DNA of 64,000 nt from the NCBI RefSeq assembly GCF_016890225.1, contig NZ_JAFELM010000016.1:207418-271417 (forward strand). Direction: 5' to 3'. Numbering within the stretch: the stretch's first letter is position 1; the number at the start of each line of letters is the position of its first letter. Of the stretch, positions 57,604 to 64,000 are shown piece by piece. The position numbers and the translations under genes are program-made. The DNA is from Bacillus suaedaesalsae (GTDB taxonomy: Bacteria > Bacillota > Bacilli > Bacillales > SA4). The notes under the pieces are model-generated. The model did not search any database and was not told the DNA's origin. It was given only the letters and a program-made list of their open reading frames with translations.

Positions 57604-57864
57604 TTGTTTATACATTTAGGAGAAAACGTCGTTGTACCAATAGACGAAATTATAGCAATTCTAGATGGACAACTATACCACTCTTCGACGATTGTTCAAG
57701 AGTTCATTTACGGTCAACGAAAATCCAAAGAAATTATTGAAATATCAACAACAATGAAAACAATTGTTGTAACGATACATGATATTTATTTTTCACCGTT
57801 AGCCTCTATGACGTTAAAAAAGAGAGCTAACCAATTATTTGACCCAGTAGTAAATATCGATTAG
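57604..57864 (+). CDS. remB: RemB-type DUF370 protein (YaaB)
   Basis: This 86-residue protein is related to the biofilm-matrix regulator RemA and lies between recF and gyrB, as yaaB/remB does. It begins MFIHLGENVVVPIDEIIAILD. The TTG start has AGGTGA upstream. Its exact role is less clear than that of RemA. Confidence 0.92.
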   Translation: MFIHLGENVVVPIDEIIAILDGQLYHSSTIVQEFIYGQRKSKEIIEISTTMKTIVVTIHDIYFSPLASMTLKKRANQLFDPVVNID

Positions 57865-57910
57865 AAAATTTGTGGTTCTTATAACTAGAACTAGATTGCA
57901 GGTGATTTGA

Positions 57911-59845
<1,935 letters not shown>

Positions 59846-59883
59846 TATATGGATGAACATGAAACTCCTCAAGGAGGATTAAT

Positions 59884-62394
59884 ATGACTGAGAGTCGTAA
59901 ATCACAAGTAAAAGAAATTAATATAAGTCATGAAATGAAAACTTCATTTCTAGATTATGCAATGAGTGTAATTGTTTCACGTGCCCTTCCTGATGTTAGG
60001 GATGGGCTCAAGCCTGTACATAGACGTATTTTATATGCTATGAACGACCTTGGAATGACGGCTGATAAAGCATATAAGAAGTCAGCACGTATCGTAGGTG
60101 AAGTAATTGGTAAGTATCACCCGCATGGTGACTCTGCTGTTTACGAAACGATGGTACGTATGGCTCAAGATTTTAACTATCGCTATATGTTAATTGATGG
60201 TCACGGAAACTTCGGATCTGTCGATGGAGATGCGGCAGCAGCAATGCGTTATACAGAAGCTCGTATGTCCAAAATTGCAATGGAAATCATTCGTGATATT
60301 AACAAAAACACGATTGATTACAAAGACAATTATGATGGTTCGGAAAGAGAACCTGTAGTTCTACCGGCACGTTTCCCGAATCTTTTAGTAAACGGTGCAG
60401 CGGGTATTGCTGTAGGGATGGCTACGAATATTCCACCTCACCAACTTGGTGAAGTAATTGATGGTGTACTAGAGTTGAGTAAAAACCCTGACATCACAAT
60501 TGATGAATTGATGGAGACTGTTAAAGGGCCAGATTTCCCTACTTCTGGACAAATTTTAGGTAGGAGTGGTATAAGAAAGGCGTACCAAACAGGCCGTGGT
60601 TCCATTATTATTCGTGCAAAGGTGGAAATTGAAGAAAAAGCAAACGGTAGACAAACAATTATCGTAAATGAAATTCCATATCAAGTGAATAAAGCGAAGC
60701 TTATCGAAAAGATTGCTGAATTAGTTCGTGATAAGAAAATAGATGGAATTACTGACTTACGTGATGAGTCAGACCGTAATGGTATGCGGATTGTTATCGA
60801 GGTTCGTCGTGATGCAAATGCAAATGTTCTTTTAAATAACTTATTTAAACAAACAGCGCTTCAAACTAGCTTTGGTATTAATATGCTCGCTTTAGTAAAC
60901 GGACATCCTAAGGTTTTAAATCTTAAGGAGATCCTACACCATTATTTAGAACATCAAAAAGTAGTTATTAGAAGAAGAACGCAATTTGAGCTTGATAAAG
61001 CAGAAGCCCGTGCCCATATTTTAGAAGGATTACGTATTGCTTTAGATCATTTAGATGAAGTTATTGCATTAATTCGTAGCTCCAGAACAACTGACATAGC
61101 AAAAGAAGGATTAATGACTCAATTTTCTCTTTCTGAAAAACAAGCACAAGCTATCTTAGATATGCGTTTGCAACGTTTAACAGGGTTAGAAAGAGAAAAG
61201 ATTGAAGATGAATATAATGAGTTAGTAACTTTAATTGCTGAATTAAAAGCAATTCTAGCTGATGATGAAAAGGTATTACAAATTATTAGAGAAGAATTAA
61301 TGGAAGTTAAAGAACGCTTTAATGATGTAAGACGTACTGAAATAGTAGCTGGTGGATATGAAATGATCGAGGATGAGGATTTAATTCCTGAAGAAAATAT
61401 CGTAATCTCATTAACACATAACGGCTATATTAAACGACTACCTGCATCTACGTATCGCGCACAAAAACGTGGTGGTCGTGGTATTCAGGGTATGTCAACA
61501 AATGAGGATGACTTCGTTGAGCAATTGTTAACTACGTCTACTCACAATACAATTCTATTCTTTACGAACAAAGGAAAAGTATACAGAACAAAAGGATATG
61601 AAATACCTGAATTTAGTCGTACAGCAAAAGGAATCCCAATTATTAATCTCTTGGAGATTGATAAAGGTGAATGGATTAATGCGATGATTTCTGTAGATGA
61701 ATTTTCGGATGATGCTTATCTTTTCTTTACGACTAAGCAAGGTATATCAAAGCGTTCTCCATTATCCTCCTTTAGTCATATCCGAAAAGGTGGCTTAATT
61801 GCTGTAAATCTTCGAGAAGGAGATGAACTTATCTCTGTTAAAAATACTGATGGAACAAAAGATATTATCATCGGTACGAAGAAAGGTATGTTAATTCGTT
61901 TCCATGAACAAGATGTAAGATCAATGGGAAGAACTGCAACTGGTGTTAAAGGTATAACATTAGACGAAGATGATGAAGTTGTAGGGATGGAGATTTTAGA
62001 AGACGGCTACGATGTTTTAGTTGTTACGAAAAATGGTTACGGAAAGCGTACACCAAAAGCAGAATATCGTATACAGAGCCGTGGTGGTAAAGGACTTCGT
62101 ACGACTACCATTACAGAAAAGACTGGCTTCGTTATGTCAATTAAGACAGTAACTGGTGAAGAAGATATTATGATTATAACGGCAAGTGGTGTTATCATCC
62201 GTATGGCAACAGATGGAATATCACAGTTCGGAAGATACGCGCAAGGTGTAAGATTAATTCGTCTAGGCGATGAAGAAAATGTCTCGACAATTGCTGTAGT
62301 TGAAAAAGAAGACGAAAAAGATTTTGATGAAGAAGAATTAGAAGGAACAGAAGCTCCAGAAGTAACTTCAGATTCAGAAGAAAATCAAGAATAG
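59884..62394 (+). CDS. gyrA: DNA gyrase subunit A
   Basis: GyrA cuts and rejoins DNA. The 836 residues carry the catalytic Tyr123 in [10 protein letters not shown], and the quinolone-determining region has Ser84 and Glu88, the susceptible form. The C-terminal beta-pinwheel has the GyrA box QKRGGRG. The tail is unusually acidic (residues of about 810-836, mostly E and D). AGGAGG precedes the ATG, and a terminator follows. Confidence 0.99.
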   Translation: MTESRKSQVKEINISHEMKTSFLDYAMSVIVSRALPDVRDGLKPVHRRILYAMNDLGMTADKAYKKSARIVGEVIGKYHPHGDSAVYETMVRMAQDFNYRYMLIDGHGNFGSVDGDAAAAMRYTEARMSKIAMEIIRDINKNTIDYKDNYDGSEREPVVLPARFPNLLVNGAAGIAVGMATNIPPHQLGEVIDGVLELSKNPDITIDELMETVKGPDFPTSGQILGRSGIRKAYQTGRGSIIIRAKVEIEEKANGRQTIIVNEIPYQVNKAKLIEKIAELVRDKKIDGITDLRDESDRNGMRIVIEVRRDANANVLLNNLFKQTALQTSFGINMLALVNGHPKVLNLKEILHHYLEHQKVVIRRRTQFELDKAEARAHILEGLRIALDHLDEVIALIRSSRTTDIAKEGLMTQFSLSEKQAQAILDMRLQRLTGLEREKIEDEYNELVTLIAELKAILADDEKVLQIIREELMEVKERFNDVRRTEIVAGGYEMIEDEDLIPEENIVISLTHNGYIKRLPASTYRAQKRGGRGIQGMSTNEDDFVEQLLTTSTHNTILFFTNKGKVYRTKGYEIPEFSRTAKGIPIINLLEIDKGEWINAMISVDEFSDDAYLFFTTKQGISKRSPLSSFSHIRKGGLIAVNLREGDELISVKNTDGTKDIIIGTKKGMLIRFHEQDVRSMGRTATGVKGITLDEDDEVVGMEILEDGYDVLVVTKNGYGKRTPKAEYRIQSRGGKGLRTTTITEKTGFVMSIKTVTGEEDIMIITASGVIIRMATDGISQFGRYAQGVRLIRLGDEENVSTIAVVEKEDEKDFDEEELEGTEAPEVTSDSEENQE

Positions 62395-62406
62395 AAAAAA
62401 ATTTTA

Positions 62407-62437
62407 AGGAACACGTCGAAGTGTTCCTTTTTTTTTA
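62407..62437 (+). terminator. Terminator after gyrA
   Basis: An 8-bp stem (62407-62414 with 62421-62428) is followed by a run of T on the + strand. Confidence 0.93.
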
Positions 62438-62481
62438 GTAAAATATAAATAGGACAAGTTCTTGATCGAGAGGAGACAATT

Positions 62482-63564
62482 ATGAAGGTTCCTATTACTC
62501 AACTTAGAGAAGGTTGTATATTGTCAGATGATGTCACCTCATTAACCAATAAACCACTCATTCCTAAAAAGACAATTATAAATAAACAACATATTCAATT
62601 ACTTCAAGCTTTTTTAATTAATGAGATACAGGTTGAATCTACATTAGTTAATGGCAAACCATTTAGACCTTATGAAAGTCATGATGATGAATTAGAGAAC
62701 GATGAAAATGCAAACATTTCATTCACAGCACATTATCTAAAATCAGTACAAGAATATAAAAAGATATTTCAAGATTGGCAATCTGGTTCCCAGGTTGATA
62801 TTGTGAAGGTGCGGAAATTCTTTATTCCACTATTAGAACGTAGCCTGCGCTCGGGATCGGAAATATTTACTTTACATCATTATTCAACAAAAGAAGACTA
62901 CTTATTTCACCATTCAGTAACTGTAGGTTTGCTTTCAGGCTTTTTAGGGAAAAAGCAGAACTATGAAAAAGGGCAATGGCTGCAAATTGCAATCGCTGGT
63001 CTATTATCAGATTGCGGGATGGCAAAAGTAAGCCCCAAAATATTAGATAAGCAAACAGCACTCTTACCTGAAGAATATAATGAAATCCGCTATCATCCAA
63101 CGCATGGATATAAAATGCTTCAAAACTTACCAGTAATACGCGAAGGTGTAAAACTAGGAGTATTCCAGCATCATGAACGAACTGATGGAAGCGGATATCC
63201 TTTAGGGATTTCAGGGGAAAAAATCCATCCGTACGGTAAGATTATAGCAGTTGCAGATGTATATCACGCAATGACATCAGAAAGAGCATATCGTTCTAAA
63301 CAATCGCCATTTAAAGTATTAGAGATGATTTTACAAGATAGTTTCGGACAATTTGATATTCAGGTTATTCAAGCCTTAACATCTGGACTTGCAAACTTCT
63401 CAATTGGAACAAAAGTAAGATTATCAGATGGACAAATAGGGGAAATTGTATTTGTAGAGTCAAAGTCACCAACAAGACCAATGGTGAAGTTAGAAGATAG
63501 GAATGAATTTATTCAACTATCAAATCGACTAGATCTCTTTATCGAAGAGATCATAACAGAGTGA
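62482..63564 (+). CDS. HD-GYP-type protein with altered HD motif
   Basis: This 360-residue protein has an N-terminal region of about 120 residues and a C-terminal HD-GYP domain. That domain class often degrades cyclic di-GMP. His144, His205, His208, HHERTDGSGYP (230-240) and VADVYHAMTSERAYR are present. The core HD pair is changed to Ser176-Asp177 in LLSDCGMAKV, so one metal ligand is missing. Catalysis may be lost or use a different metal set. AGGAG precedes the ATG. It lies between gyrA and an rRNA operon, where B. subtilis has yaaC. Confidence 0.88.
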   Translation: MKVPITQLREGCILSDDVTSLTNKPLIPKKTIINKQHIQLLQAFLINEIQVESTLVNGKPFRPYESHDDELENDENANISFTAHYLKSVQEYKKIFQDWQSGSQVDIVKVRKFFIPLLERSLRSGSEIFTLHHYSTKEDYLFHHSVTVGLLSGFLGKKQNYEKGQWLQIAIAGLLSDCGMAKVSPKILDKQTALLPEEYNEIRYHPTHGYKMLQNLPVIREGVKLGVFQHHERTDGSGYPLGISGEKIHPYGKIIAVADVYHAMTSERAYRSKQSPFKVLEMILQDSFGQFDIQVIQALTSGLANFSIGTKVRLSDGQIGEIVFVESKSPTRPMVKLEDRNEFIQLSNRLDLFIEEIITE

Positions 63565-63590
63565 GAGGAGAAACCTTCCACTCTTTTTTT
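63558..63590 (+). terminator. Terminator after the HD-GYP gene
   Basis: A short stem GAGTG/CACTC (63559-63563 with 63579-63583) with additional pairing is followed by a T run on the + strand. Confidence 0.8.
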
Positions 63591-63619
63591 CTAGATTCAA
63601 TAAAAACGAATAAAATATG

Positions 63620-63648
63620 TTGACTTCATATATCCAGCATGATATATT
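63620..63648 (+). promoter_or_regulatory. rRNA operon promoter
   Basis: TTGACT (63620-63625) and TATATT (63643-63648) are 17 bp apart. They are followed by a leader with the boxA-like CTTTGAAAACTAAAC sequence and two small hairpins before the 16S gene. Confidence 0.85.
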
Positions 63649-63786
63649 AATAAAGTCGCTTCTAGGCGATAGCAGTTCTTTGAAAACTAAACAAAACGTC
63701 AAGCGTGTTGGTTTCTAACCAACGCAAAATTTTTAAAAACTATCTATTTAATAGATAGCCAGCAAGTAAATGAGCAATCAAACACT

Positions 63787-64000
63787 TTATTGGAGAGTTT
63801 GATCCTGGCTCAGGACGAACGCTGGCGGCGTGCCTAATACATGCAAGTCGAGCGGATTGATGGGAGCTTGCTCCCTGATATCAGCGGCGGACGGGTGAGT
63901 AACACGTGGGCAACCTGCCTGTAAGACTGGGATAACTTCGGGAAACCGGAGCTAATACCGGATAACTTCAAGCACCTCCTGGTGCTTGAATAAAAGACGG
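63787..64000 (+). rRNA. 16S ribosomal RNA, 5' part (continues beyond window)
   Basis: GAGTTTGATCCTGGCTCAG, the universal 16S 5' sequence, begins at 63795. Typical Bacillaceae sequence follows to the window end. The mature 5' end is estimated a few bases before that motif. Confidence 0.97.

Noticed and set aside
59973..59983. TGTTTCACGTG in gyrA, a parS half-site.
   Set aside because: The right half (CCCTT) does not match AAACA, so it is not a palindromic Spo0J site.
59884..62394. Quinolone-resistance changes in gyrA.
   Set aside because: Ser84 and Glu88 are the susceptible residues.

Overview
The window is chromosomal DNA of a low-GC Gram-positive bacterium of the family Bacillaceae, centred on the replication origin. 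The evidence is the gene order rpmH-dnaA-dnaN-rlbA-recF-remB-gyrB-gyrA-rRNA operon on one side and rnpA-spoIIIJ-jag-mnmE-mnmG-rsmG-noc-soj-spo0J on the other, sporulation-lineage genes (spo0J, spoIIIJ, yyaC), parS sites, TTG-started dnaA and a Bacillus-type 16S rRNA start. The species cannot be named from the sequence alone.

Layout. oriC lies at about 52.9-53.3 kb (DnaA boxes upstream of dnaA) and 54.75-54.87 kb (boxes, DnaA-trios and AT-rich DNA between dnaA and dnaN). From there the right arm (53.4-64 kb, + strand) carries replication and topology genes, an HD-GYP protein and the start of an rRNA operon. Most of the left arm (52.6 kb down to 17.6 kb) is transcribed on the - strand, away from the origin. 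It holds ribosome and tRNA-modification genes, chromosome segregation (noc, soj, spo0J), small membrane proteins, ychF, rpsF-ssb-rpsR, yybS-gdpP-rplI, dnaC, purA, a cluster of four tRNAs, an M23 cell-wall peptidase, the WalRK-WalHI-WalJ-HtrC wall-stress operon and rlmH.

The first 17 kb is accessory and less ordered. It has an amino-acid ABC transporter behind a lysine riboswitch; a compact adaA-alkA-adaB DNA-alkylation repair operon; a MarR regulator; a rhodanese; a DUF421 membrane protein; a Dph6-like PP-loop protein; malate:quinone oxidoreductase; an L,D-transpeptidase; a dimethylarginine-hydrolase-like enzyme; a LuxR-type regulator facing a broken 3-hydroxyacyl-CoA dehydrogenase gene; and two overlapping CBO0543-like membrane proteins.

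Most coding content is conserved core. The least explained signal is a structured non-coding element in two diverged copies on the same strand (about 301-390 and 29597-29714), each just beyond a terminator. Other points worth checking are DnaA-box clusters beside rlmH and mnmE/jag, a 32-bp palindrome carrying two DnaA boxes after dnaA, a third parS candidate inside walK, a Spo0A-box-like sequence over the dnaA promoter, tRNA fragments within the tRNA cluster, and missing key residues in the HD-GYP protein and the WalK PAS domain.
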